Shown in pieces: positions 1-6,284 of a DNA stretch of 11,875 nucleotides. Source of the DNA: an uncultured Candidatus Saccharibacteria bacterium (GTDB lineage: Bacteria; Patescibacteriota; Saccharimonadia; Saccharimonadales; Saccharimonadaceae); NCBI GenBank assembly GCA_938036625.1, contig CALHQH010000010.1, positions 1-11,875 on the forward strand. The letters run 5' to 3'. Position 1 is the stretch's first letter. Every line of letters starts with the position of its first letter. The notes beneath the pieces were generated by a model. It was not told where the DNA came from. It saw only the letters and a list, made by a program, of their open reading frames with translations, and ran no database searches. The position numbers and the translations under genes are program-made.

Positions 1-449
1 GATATTCCCATCATCGCAAGCACAATATCTCGCTGGTGTTTCAGAATTATAACCTGATCGATTATCTGACGCCGCTGGAAAACTTGAAGTTAGTTAATCC
101 CAAGGCTACCAACGAAACGCTACATGCCATGGGTCTGGACGACGATCATATCAATCGTAATGTCATGAAACTTTCTGGCGGACAGCAACAGCGCGTAGCG
201 ATCGGCCGAGCCCTCGTCTCGCATGCGCCGATCGTCTTGGCAGACGAGCCGACTGGTAACCTGGACGAAACTACCGCCGCTGACATCATCGACATCTTGC
301 GCCGGGCCGCCCATGAAAACGACAAATGCGTCATCGTCGTCACCCACAGTAAACAGCTGGCTAAAGAGGCGGATGTGGTGCTGACACTCAAAAATAAATT
401 ACTCCAAAAAAGCAAGGAAGATAAAAAATCAGCCCGCAAGAAAGCTTAA
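1..449 (+). CDS. ABC transporter ATP-binding protein, LolD/MacB type (5' truncated)
   Basis: This is the C-terminal part of an ABC ATPase that would power a membrane transporter or MacB/LolCDE-like permease from the cytoplasmic face. The frame is open from the window edge (first full codon at base 3), so the Walker A part lies outside. Visible in order are the Q-loop (LVFQNYNL), the signature LSGGQQQR, Walker B with D-loop (IVLADEPTGNLD) and the H-loop (VIVVTHS). GNLD after Walker B and LSGGQQQR are typical of the LolD/MacB/FtsE group. The helical segment between Q-loop and signature is about 41 residues, roughly a dozen shorter than in E. coli LolD. The tail (KSKEDKKSARKKA) is lysine-rich. 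The stop (447-449) overlaps the stop of the convergent downstream gene, leaving no room for a terminator. A partner permease would be expected to the left. The ATPase call is certain; the substrate is unknown. Confidence 0.93.
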   Translation, partial: YSHHRKHNISLVFQNYNLIDYLTPLENLKLVNPKATNETLHAMGLDDDHINRNVMKLSGGQQQRVAIGRALVSHAPIVLADEPTGNLDETTAADIIDILRRAAHENDKCVIVVTHSKQLAKEADVVLTLKNKLLQKSKEDKKSARKKA

Positions 450-1489
450 TCGTGGTGCAGATAGTGCCGCAATGTGTCAGGCAAAGTAGGCGCGAGCATG
501 TTGTAGGTGTCATCAGTGAGGGCAATTGATAGTCGGTCGCGTGGCTGACGCTTGGACAATTTCGTCATACCAAAGAGCGCTGGACTCATTTTTCCACCAG
601 GAACATTGTCGAGTCGGCCAAAACCGGTGGTCAGTCGAACCGTATATTCATCCTGCGCTTGAGCGAGATCAACGAGTTCGCTAAGCAGTGGAACGAGTGT
701 ATCATTACCAAAATCAGCCCGCTGCTCACGTGAGAAACGCGCGTTGCTCTGCGGTAGTGGCACTGCAAGGTTCTGTCCATCACCTGTCCAGTCGATCAGC
801 TCGCCGCCATAACGTTGCACGGCAGTGAGTGCTTGGCTACCAAAGCAAACGATGAATGAGCGCAGTTTTCCATTATGACGCGTCATCTCCCTGGTTGAAT
901 GCGACACATCCCATGTGGTGAGGATTGCATTTGGCGTGGTGGGTGATTTGAGGGCTAACATGTCGGCAACCGACTGAGTAGGGCATGATGCTCGCGCCAA
1001 TGCTTGCAGCGCCGTAATGCCAGCGCCGAGTGCAGTTTTGGTTCTGTCATATTGCCATAGTGTTTCTAGTTCATCCAGCTGACATTTGGTCGGTGTACGA
1101 TCTTTGGTAAAAGCAGCCTGTAGAACGGCATGTTGGTCGGGCAGCGGCAAGTTGAGGACGCGATGATCAGGATTCATTGCACTCTCAGTCAGGGTAATGT
1201 CGTCTTGGTTGCTTTCAATGACACGTCCAGCAACTGACGACCCATCAACGCGGTGCCCTGTGATATGTGCTTTTTGAAAATCAAATCGGCCGTCAGTCGG
1301 AGCCTGCGGTGAGCACGCAGTAGCGATTGCCCCAATTGAATCAGGATTACATTCATCATGCACAAAGACAGTTGCTGCATCTGGTATCGTATCGGCCATG
1401 GGTGCGTGCTGCAGAAAATCACCGATTGTTTGCACGAGTGTTTGCTGGTAGTCATACGCTACTTTGGCGTGCGAAGTTTCGTGATGCAT
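446..1489 (-). CDS. Divergent class III nucleotidyl cyclase-like protein with possible GAF-like N-terminus
   Basis: A 347-residue soluble protein. Residues about 187-335 match the class III cyclase plan: a first metal-site candidate D194 (AILTTWDVSHST), then RYGGELIDWTGDGQNLAVPL with D237 in the GD turn. The two Asp are 43 residues apart, against 44 in well-known cyclases. A later strand-turn (VRLTTGFGRLDN, 284-295) and SIALTDDTYNML (321-332) follow in the expected order. The usual substrate-defining Lys four residues before the second Asp is D233 here, and the GNTVNVASR-type helix is altered (FGMTKLSKR, 306-314). Activity or substrate may therefore be changed or lost. Residues 35-110, with SSVAGRVIESNQ, faintly resemble a GAF sensor; this is weak. 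The start is set by a -10 hexamer ending 7 nt upstream. It lies 55 bp downstream of the glycosidase gene on the same strand. A degenerate, non-catalytic domain is the main alternative. Confidence 0.55.
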   Translation of the reverse strand: MHHETSHAKVAYDYQQTLVQTIGDFLQHAPMADTIPDAATVFVHDECNPDSIGAIATACSPQAPTDGRFDFQKAHITGHRVDGSSVAGRVIESNQDDITLTESAMNPDHRVLNLPLPDQHAVLQAAFTKDRTPTKCQLDELETLWQYDRTKTALGAGITALQALARASCPTQSVADMLALKSPTTPNAILTTWDVSHSTREMTRHNGKLRSFIVCFGSQALTAVQRYGGELIDWTGDGQNLAVPLPQSNARFSREQRADFGNDTLVPLLSELVDLAQAQDEYTVRLTTGFGRLDNVPGGKMSPALFGMTKLSKRQPRDRLSIALTDDTYNMLAPTLPDTLRHYLHHD

Positions 1490-1496
1490 TAGTTAT

Positions 1497-1502
1497 ATTA
1501 TG
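1497..1502 (-). promoter_or_regulatory. -10 element of the cyclase-like gene (leaderless layout)
   Basis: CATAAT on the minus strand, preceded by TGG (extended -10 form), ends 7 nt before the ATG at 1489. No Shine-Dalgarno is present between it and the start, so transcription would begin at or next to the start codon. Confidence 0.5.
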
Positions 1503-1544
1503 CCACATATTGGTGGAATAGGGTATGATTAAAGGACGCCTGGC

Positions 1545-2489
1545 TCACGACTGCTTCTTCATATATTTCGCGGTCTCCTCCCAGAGCGGGTTATCCTTGT
1601 ACGGCACGCCATCGTGCGCCCAGTACCACCAAAAGTACCCGCCAACGTAGCGTGGGGTATACTGCGGCATGGCATAATAATGCCGAAATAGCTGTAGCTT
1701 ACGCGCCATCGGGGCATGCTCGCTGGGTGTGCCGCACTCGCCAATGCCAAGCTTGGCCTGCGGGAAGAGGGCTTCGAGATCAGCAAAGACCTGCCGCCAG
1801 TTAGGCTGGTAACCATCGTTGTCATCGTCGTAGTAGCTGACGAGGACATAATCGACGCCCTGCCTCAGATCATCAGGTAGGTATGTTTGTAGCCACTCTT
1901 TCATGCTTAGCGTACTCCCGTTTGGCGGGAAGTAGTAGGGCACAAGCGCCGCCGCGGCATGCTTATCCTTAATGTATCGGTAGGCACTGGCCACCTTCGC
2001 GGCAGTAAGGTGCGGGTCTTCTTGGATCCACTCTTGGCCATTTATTTCATTGCCAATTTCCCATATCGTGACGTAGTGAGATAAATACTGGTAAGACTCA
2101 GCAAAGCGCTGCTGGTAGCGCTCGGTGCTGTAGCTGCGCATATCAGAAGAATCAACGGGCTGGGCCATGATATCGGCCACGCGATGAAGGGTTTTGAATA
2201 GCTCACGGTAACTCTGCGGTGATCTATCCTTAGACATAACGATCCGCACCGTTGGCCGAGCAGGCAAACGCTGAAGAGCTTCCACGATATCAGCAAGCCG
2301 TCTCGTGCCCTCCCAGCTGTCGTCGATTGTCAGGCCATAGAGCATACGCGATGATGCATGATGAGAAGGTGAATGGTTCGCGCTGCCTTGCGGGGTAGAG
2401 CGTGACGCTGGCGCTAGCACGCGCAGCAGCACATACATCAGCACACAAAGTAATATAGCAAAACCAGCAATATGAACGTACTTTGGCAT
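1545..2489 (-). CDS. Membrane-anchored glycoside hydrolase-like protein (clan GH-A-type TIM barrel)
   Basis: A 314-residue protein with an N-terminal hydrophobic segment (about residues 7-25), then a Ser/Pro/His-rich linker to about 48. It is probably held outside the cell by an uncleaved anchor. The remaining ~265 residues look like a (beta/alpha)8 glycosidase. WEIGNEINGQEW gives an Asn-Glu pair (N147-E148), the usual acid/base catalyst after strand 4. KLGIGECGTPSEH gives E251, at the place of the strand-7 nucleophile. Aromatic GGYFWWYWAHDG (283-294) suits the strand-8 sugar-binding platform. I cannot name the GH family; GH5- or GH39-like families are candidates. The start at 2489 is supported by AAGGAG 8 nt upstream, the clearest Shine-Dalgarno in the window. 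Likely role: cutting polysaccharide at its own or a host's surface. The stop is TGA. Confidence 0.72.
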   Translation of the reverse strand: MPKYVHIAGFAILLCVLMYVLLRVLAPASRSTPQGSANHSPSHHASSRMLYGLTIDDSWEGTRRLADIVEALQRLPARPTVRIVMSKDRSPQSYRELFKTLHRVADIMAQPVDSSDMRSYSTERYQQRFAESYQYLSHYVTIWEIGNEINGQEWIQEDPHLTAAKVASAYRYIKDKHAAAALVPYYFPPNGSTLSMKEWLQTYLPDDLRQGVDYVLVSYYDDDNDGYQPNWRQVFADLEALFPQAKLGIGECGTPSEHAPMARKLQLFRHYYAMPQYTPRYVGGYFWWYWAHDGVPYKDNPLWEETAKYMKKQS

Positions 2490-2510
2490 ATAATAAGCTC
2501 CTTACAAGGT

Positions 2511-2538
2511 AGTATATCAAGGCATAGTTTTATATCAA
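2511..2538 (-). promoter_or_regulatory. Promoter of the glycosidase gene
   Basis: On the minus strand, TTGATA (2533-2538) and TATACT (2511-2516) are separated by 16 nt. They are followed by a leader containing AAGGAG (2498-2503), 8 nt before the ATG at 2489. The -35 box overlaps the first two bases of the 32-bp palindrome at 2537-2568, so the two elements may interact. Confidence 0.6.
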
Positions 2539-2568
2539 AAAAGGCGAATTTCGAAATTCGCCTTTTTT
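2537..2568. terminator. Perfect 32-bp palindrome, probable bidirectional intrinsic terminator
   Basis: The half-site AAAAAAGGCGAATTTC is followed at once by its exact reverse complement. As RNA it folds into an 8-bp stem (GGCGAATT/AATTCGCC) with a TCGA loop, flanked by an A-run on one side and a T-run on the other, so it would terminate in either direction. No annotated gene reads into it: the glycosidase gene starts to its left and runs away from it. It could end an unannotated leftward transcript from 2570-2990 or block promoter leakage. An operator role is possible because it touches the -35 box. Confidence 0.65.
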
Positions 2569-2632
2569 ACCCTGTTAGCGAGGGTTCTTTTTTCTCTTCT
2601 TTTATATATTTATATATAATAGGAGAGAAATC

Positions 2633-2850
2633 GATATGGATATATGGATATATAGAGAGATATAGAGAATAGTGTAGATATTATAGAGAAAGATAAAGAT
2701 AAGAAGATAAAGAATAGATAAATAAAGAGATATAAAGATAAAGTAAATAGAGAGAAAGATAAAAATAGATAAAGAGAATAAATAAATAGAAATAGAGATA
2801 AGAATATAGATATAGAAATATAGAGAAAGAGAGTTATAGAAAGAGAGATG
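2633..2850 (+). repeat. 218-base C-free, GATA/GAGA-rich low-complexity tract
   Basis: Reading the plus strand, no C occurs between base 2632 and base 2851. The tract is built of irregular short units such as GATA, GAGA, AAAGATAAA and AATAGA, without a fixed period. The strands are therefore extremely asymmetric (A/G/T on plus, T/C/A on minus). An RNA copied from either strand could form no G-C pairs within the tract. A 91-codon open frame on the minus strand (2602-2877) is a by-product: two of its three stop codons need a C on the plus strand. Function is unknown; it could be a spacer, an unwinding element or part of a transcript. Confidence 0.8.
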
Positions 2851-2984
2851 CGTTATAAAGATAGAAGAGGTAGCCAAGTGTGTATGATGCCCTGCAGGCA
2901 GCGCATCTCCGATAAATGAGTCAGGGAAAATACGTACAGAATAAGAACGTATACCATGTTTATGTCATATCAGTAATAAAGTGG

Positions 2985-2990
2985 TATAAT
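2985..2990 (+). promoter_or_regulatory. Extended -10 promoter of the methyltransferase-Lnt fusion gene
   Basis: TATAAT preceded by TGG (extended -10) ends 7 nt before the ATG at 2998, with no Shine-Dalgarno between. No good -35 box is seen at 16-18 nt, as is usual for extended -10 promoters. Confidence 0.6.
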
Positions 2991-2997
2991 CATACGC

Positions 2998-4779
2998 ATG
3001 AAGAAGCATATGATGTATAACCATATTCCTGATTTTTGTCTCTTTGGCTTCGGCTTTGCTGCTTTAGCAGTAGCGTGGACGTGGCCAGGGACAGTAGTGA
3101 TTGCCAGCGAATGGTGGCTGGTAGGTGCTGCTTGCATTGTTGTGGCTGTGTTTATAATGCATGCAACGATGCGCGCTTTGCGCCGAGCTGCAACCTCAAC
3201 CAACCCGCTTGATGAGCCAAGCGAGCTGCTCACCACTGGGCCGTTTAATTTCTCGCGCAATCCACTTTATCTTGCATATATCTTGGCGGTGCTTGGCTGT
3301 GCTTTGGCGAGTGGCTCGTGGCTGGCGCTGCTGTGCCCAGTGGTGTGCTTCGCGGTGCTAAACTGGCTCATTATTCCAATCGAAGAGCACACCCTCCATC
3401 ACGTCTTTGACGAGCGTTACGAGTGGTACTGCCGACGGGTGCGGCGCTGGCTTGTAGTGCCTATGGTGTGCGAGCACATGAAACCTATGCGCTTTATAAC
3501 AATACGGCGAGCGGCTCGGCCATATATTTTTGCGGCGATATCTGGCATTGTTGTGGCAGGAACGGCTTTTGCCCCACATTGGCTTCTGCAGCTACCAGTA
3601 TTTTTTGCATTGGCATTGCTATTTATAGCAGTGCGACGACTGTCGGGCGTCCATCTTTATGGCGTTGGTGCTTGTTTCTTGCTGGCATGGCTCTTACCAA
3701 CGACCTATTGGTATTACTACATTATGTCGCCCGGCGTGGCATTTGGTGCAAGTGTTGGATGGGCGCTTTTGCAGGCTAATCTGTTTTGGATTATAGCTCT
3801 GCGTCGGTATATTCGGACATACGGTGCTGTAGTGCTCTTTGTTATTGCATGGTGCACATTGACGTATATACGAACTCATGCACCAGTGGTAGAGGATTGG
3901 TGGATTCCCCATCTTGGCTATAGCGTGTGGCGTAATGACAGTATCACTATGTGGAGTGCCTATGGCGGCGAAGCAGTGCTCGAAGCGATTGTATTACTTT
4001 GCGGCGTGAGTATAGCGTGGCTAATAGTGCATGCTCGTATGAGCGTATGGATACGTATGAGCTGCGGGCTTGTTGTACTCGTGGCGATAGCAAATAGTAT
4101 TGCTGTGCATATGCCAGCCAAGCCACTCCCTCCAGTGATTGCACTCCAAAAGATGACACGTGGCGGCGTTGATATACCCGCTACTAAGGCTGATGTGGAT
4201 GACCTCATACATCTGACAAAGCGCGCAATTGCACAGTACCAATATCCTCATGCGACAATCGTCTGGCCAGAAAATTCTATCCCACCTGCGCTGCACACAA
4301 CAATTGCAGCCTTTGCACAAAGAGAATCGATCAACATCGTCTACCACACAACAGAAAAAGACGATACAAGAATATACAAAAAAGTCGCACTGGTAGATCA
4401 GTCTGGTCGCAGTATACTAACAAATTACAAAGCGCATCTTGCGCCAGATGAATCAATTGGTACAGCGCGTTATTCACGCGTAATTGCTACGCATAATGCT
4501 ACGAAAGTTACGGCATATGTTTGCTATGACATACACTACCCAGATATTGTTGAGCGGCTCAAGGGGAGTGACGTTGCCTATATTCCAGTGAGTGATACTG
4601 AGTATGGCTATCTGCAAAAGCAATTTCACGCAGCAGATAGTGTTATTCATGCTAGGCAGGCACAAACAGCTGTTGTTTTGGCGGGTACAGATGGGCCAAC
4701 CATGATTATTAATAGCAACGGTATCATCGTTGATCGCTTGATAGGGAATACTACTGGATTCGTTGGATATAGCAAATAA
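2998..4779 (+). CDS. Fusion of ICMT/PEMT-like methyltransferase and Lnt-like apolipoprotein N-acyltransferase
   Basis: A 593-residue membrane protein. Residues about 1-155 resemble the isoprenylcysteine carboxyl methyltransferase/phospholipid methyltransferase family: two helices, then TTGPFNFSRNPLYLAYIL (79-96), a helix, and IPIEEHTLHHVFDERYEWYCRRVRRW (126-151), matching the family's GPY-x-xRHPxY and EE...FG-x-x-YxxY-x-RV patterns. Residues about 170-375 add roughly six more helices as in Lnt, including an LGYSVWRNDS stretch. Residues about 378-593 form a carbon-nitrogen hydrolase domain with the Glu-Lys-Cys triad visible: E425 (VWPENSIP), K478 (NYKAHLAPDE) and C509 (YVCYDIHYPD). Lnt moves an acyl chain from a phospholipid to the N-terminal Cys of lipoproteins at the outer face of the membrane. 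The frame is continuous, so the fusion is real in this sequence. The methyltransferase substrate is unknown; a lipid or lipoprotein is a guess. Confidence 0.8.
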   Translation: MKKHMMYNHIPDFCLFGFGFAALAVAWTWPGTVVIASEWWLVGAACIVVAVFIMHATMRALRRAATSTNPLDEPSELLTTGPFNFSRNPLYLAYILAVLGCALASGSWLALLCPVVCFAVLNWLIIPIEEHTLHHVFDERYEWYCRRVRRWLVVPMVCEHMKPMRFITIRRAARPYIFAAISGIVVAGTAFAPHWLLQLPVFFALALLFIAVRRLSGVHLYGVGACFLLAWLLPTTYWYYYIMSPGVAFGASVGWALLQANLFWIIALRRYIRTYGAVVLFVIAWCTLTYIRTHAPVVEDWWIPHLGYSVWRNDSITMWSAYGGEAVLEAIVLLCGVSIAWLIVHARMSVWIRMSCGLVVLVAIANSIAVHMPAKPLPPVIALQKMTRGGVDIPATKADVDDLIHLTKRAIAQYQYPHATIVWPENSIPPALHTTIAAFAQRESINIVYHTTEKDDTRIYKKVALVDQSGRSILTNYKAHLAPDESIGTARYSRVIATHNATKVTAYVCYDIHYPDIVERLKGSDVAYIPVSDTEYGYLQKQFHAADSVIHARQAQTAVVLAGTDGPTMIINSNGIIVDRLIGNTTGFVGYSK

Positions 4780-4933
4780 GAGCAGGTGCTTTACGCGGCG
4801 TACAATAGCTTGAAGTGAGCCACGTATCTTTCTTGCTGGCCAAACAGGGATAAGGCGTGTAGTGTTGGCTGTAAAGTGCTCATAATCCATGCTGTGATGA
4901 GAGACACGTATGCCATCTCCAAGAATCTACTGA

Positions 4934-4939
4934 TATACT
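4934..4939 (+). promoter_or_regulatory. -10 element of the six-helix membrane protein gene
   Basis: TATACT preceded by TGA (extended -10 form) ends 7 nt before the ATG at 4947. No Shine-Dalgarno lies between them, so the transcript is probably leaderless. Confidence 0.5.
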
Positions 4940-4946
4940 AGATACT

Positions 4947-5645
4947 ATGAATGTTATTGCACTTGCATTTGGCCTTGGCATGGCTGGATTTGATGTGTTT
5001 GGTGCAGTGCTGGTTGTGTTGCTGGTGGCGAGTAAGATACCTAAGCAAAGGATCGCTGCATTTGCGCTCATCGTCCTAGTGGGAACGGTTACCGCTGGTG
5101 TGGTGGCATCGCTCCTACTTGGCGGTAGTGCTGAGCTATTTGCCCAGGCACTCCATCGTATACCAGCTTGTGTGTGGGTAGGCGCAGAAGGTGCGGCAAG
5201 TGTGGGGTTGCTTGGCTGGGCGGCAGCTCGCTTGCACAGGCATATAAAATCGGATAAGGAACCGCAGGAGTCACAGGATAGCCGACTTTTGCAATGGCTT
5301 AGGCGCAGCATTATGCTTGGTGGCATCATCTATGCAGCCAGTGCCTTTACTGATCCATCATTCCTTGCAGTGATTGCTATAGCAAGCCGCGAGCAGTCAC
5401 TGCTTGTTGTTATCATAGCGCACGTGGTGTGGTTGCTTGTCAGCCAGGGATTGTTCTTTGGCCTCGTCGTCGCGATTATGTGCGACAAGCACCAGCCCCT
5501 CATAGCCTGGTTCGAGCGGGTGCGAGCCCAGTACAGTACGCTGATTCGCTCGAGTATTACAGTGGTCATTATACTGTGCGGGCTTGTCTTGCTTGCAGAT
5601 ATGGCAACCTTCTTGCTGAGTGGCCATTGGCTATTGCCTGAGTAG
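4947..5645 (+). CDS. Six-helix integral membrane protein with internal repeat, possible LysE/GAP-like transporter
   Basis: A 232-residue protein with about six membrane helices (roughly residues 5-28, 36-60, 75-95, 121-146, 150-177, 202-228). A charged cytoplasmic-type linker (LHRHIKSDKEPQESQDSR, 96-113) splits it into 3+3. The halves look alike: AGFDVFGAVLVVLLVASK (13-30) lines up with SAFTDPSFLAVIAIASRE (132-149), each with an Asp at the same place in its first helix (D16, D136), followed by a similar second helix. Such duplicated 3+3 folds are common in LysE- and GAP-type exporters, but I do not recognise a family signature and no substrate can be read. It has its own promoter and no clear operon partner. 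Confidence 0.6.
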   Translation: MNVIALAFGLGMAGFDVFGAVLVVLLVASKIPKQRIAAFALIVLVGTVTAGVVASLLLGGSAELFAQALHRIPACVWVGAEGAASVGLLGWAAARLHRHIKSDKEPQESQDSRLLQWLRRSIMLGGIIYAASAFTDPSFLAVIAIASREQSLLVVIIAHVVWLLVSQGLFFGLVVAIMCDKHQPLIAWFERVRAQYSTLIRSSITVVIILCGLVLLADMATFLLSGHWLLPE

Positions 5646-5693
5646 TGGGCGGTAGCTATCACCCAGCAACGTGACGCTCACCGTGTATCCTTG

Positions 5694-5699
5694 TATAAT
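5694..5699 (+). promoter_or_regulatory. -10 element of the DUF1697/Imm-5-like operon
   Basis: TATAAT ends 6 nt before the ATG at 5706, with a weak GTGACG -35 candidate at 5671-5676 (17-nt spacer). This placement favours 5706 as the start over the TTG at 5691 (which lies upstream of and within the promoter) or the internal ATG at 5739. Confidence 0.55.
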
Positions 5700-5705
5700 A
5701 GAACT

Positions 5706-6284
5706 ATGTATACGCTGCACCACACCACAGCACAATCAATGCGCTACGCGCTGCTCCTCCGCGGTATTAATGTTGGCGGCAAGCATAAGGTGAGTATGGA
5801 TCACCTGAAGGCGGACTTGATGGAGCTGGGCTTTTGTAATGTCGTCTCGTATATCAACAGTGGCAATCTGTTTTTTGATAGCAGCGAGCCGGAGGAGGTG
5901 ATCCAGCGCACATTGGCGCGCTATTTTGACGCGACCTATGATTTCCCAGTGCCGTTTATCATCATCAGTGCTGCCACGCTCCGGCAAGAGGTGGCTCAGT
6001 TACCGAGCTGGTGGCAGGACGACACGGCCTACCGGCGGGATGCACTGTTCTATTTGCCAGAGGCGGACACGGCGGCTATCGAGGCAGAAACGGCTACTTG
6101 GGCGAACGATCGCGAGCAGCTCCATTTTGGGCGTACGGCGTTCTTTTATTGTAATCACAATCAGGCTGACTATCTCACATCAAACTACCATAAAAAGCTG
6201 CTCAAAGCCCGGTTTTATAAGCAGCTCACAATCCGTAATGGCAAAACCTTCCAGAAGATAATCGAACTGACGGTGGGGGACTGA
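5706..6284 (+). CDS. DUF1697 family protein
   Basis: A 192-residue protein of the DUF1697 family, common in bacteria and of unknown biochemical function. The family hallmark is near the N-terminus: MRYALLLRGINVGGKHKV followed by LMELGFCNVVSYINSGNLFF. The C-terminal region (HFGRTAFFYCNHNQADYLTSNYHKKLLK...TIRNGKTFQKI) matches the family's usual end. Most relatives start at the equivalent of the internal ATG at 5739 (MRYALLL). The promoter spacing instead favours the ATG at 5706, which adds 11 residues (MYTLHHTTAQS). It overlaps the next gene by one base (stop TGA and start ATG share the A at 6284), so the two are probably translationally coupled. The family call is strong; the role is unknown. 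Confidence 0.85.
   Translation: MYTLHHTTAQSMRYALLLRGINVGGKHKVSMDHLKADLMELGFCNVVSYINSGNLFFDSSEPEEVIQRTLARYFDATYDFPVPFIIISAATLRQEVAQLPSWWQDDTAYRRDALFYLPEADTAAIEAETATWANDREQLHFGRTAFFYCNHNQADYLTSNYHKKLLKARFYKQLTIRNGKTFQKIIELTVGD

Larger units (their letters stand above)
2569..2997. other. Gene-free divergent spacer, apart from the promoter of the 2998 gene
   Basis: No credible gene is seen here. A pyrimidine-rich stretch (about 2587-2603) leads into TATATA-type sequence, then into the C-free tract (2633-2850, separate entry). The remaining ~145 bases have normal composition and contain an inverted repeat ATACGT-N11-ACGTAT (2930-2952) before the rightward promoter. The genes on either side point away from this gap. 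Confidence 0.6.

Noticed and set aside
446..2489. Pycsar-type defence pair (cyclase plus effector)
   Set aside because: The neighbouring glycosidase and ABC ATPase are not Pycsar effectors, and the cyclase-like domain has altered substrate residues; no effector with a cyclic-nucleotide-binding domain is visible.
2633..2850. CRISPR array or tandem repeat array
   Set aside because: There is no fixed-length repeat, no regular spacing and no unique spacers; units are short and irregular.
2602..2877. 91-codon minus-strand frame rich in Ile, Leu, Tyr, Ser and Phe, looking like a membrane peptide
   Set aside because: Openness is a composition effect: with no C on the plus strand two of the three stop codons cannot occur, and the residues simply reflect repeats of TATC/TCTA type. 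No ribosome site or normal codon use.
2490..2997. Chromosomal replication origin, because genes diverge from an AT-rich element
   Set aside because: I see no DnaA boxes (TTATNCACA-like) and no dnaA or dnaN nearby. Only skew analysis of the whole genome could revive this.
4474..4890. 138-codon minus-strand frame overlapping the end of the fusion gene
   Set aside because: Shadow of the Lnt-like coding region in another frame; no recognisable domain, and the opposite strand has conserved catalytic motifs.
5691..5705. TTG at 5691 as the start of the DUF1697 gene
   Set aside because: It lies upstream of and within the TATAAT promoter element; the transcript should begin near 5706, where an in-frame ATG is present.
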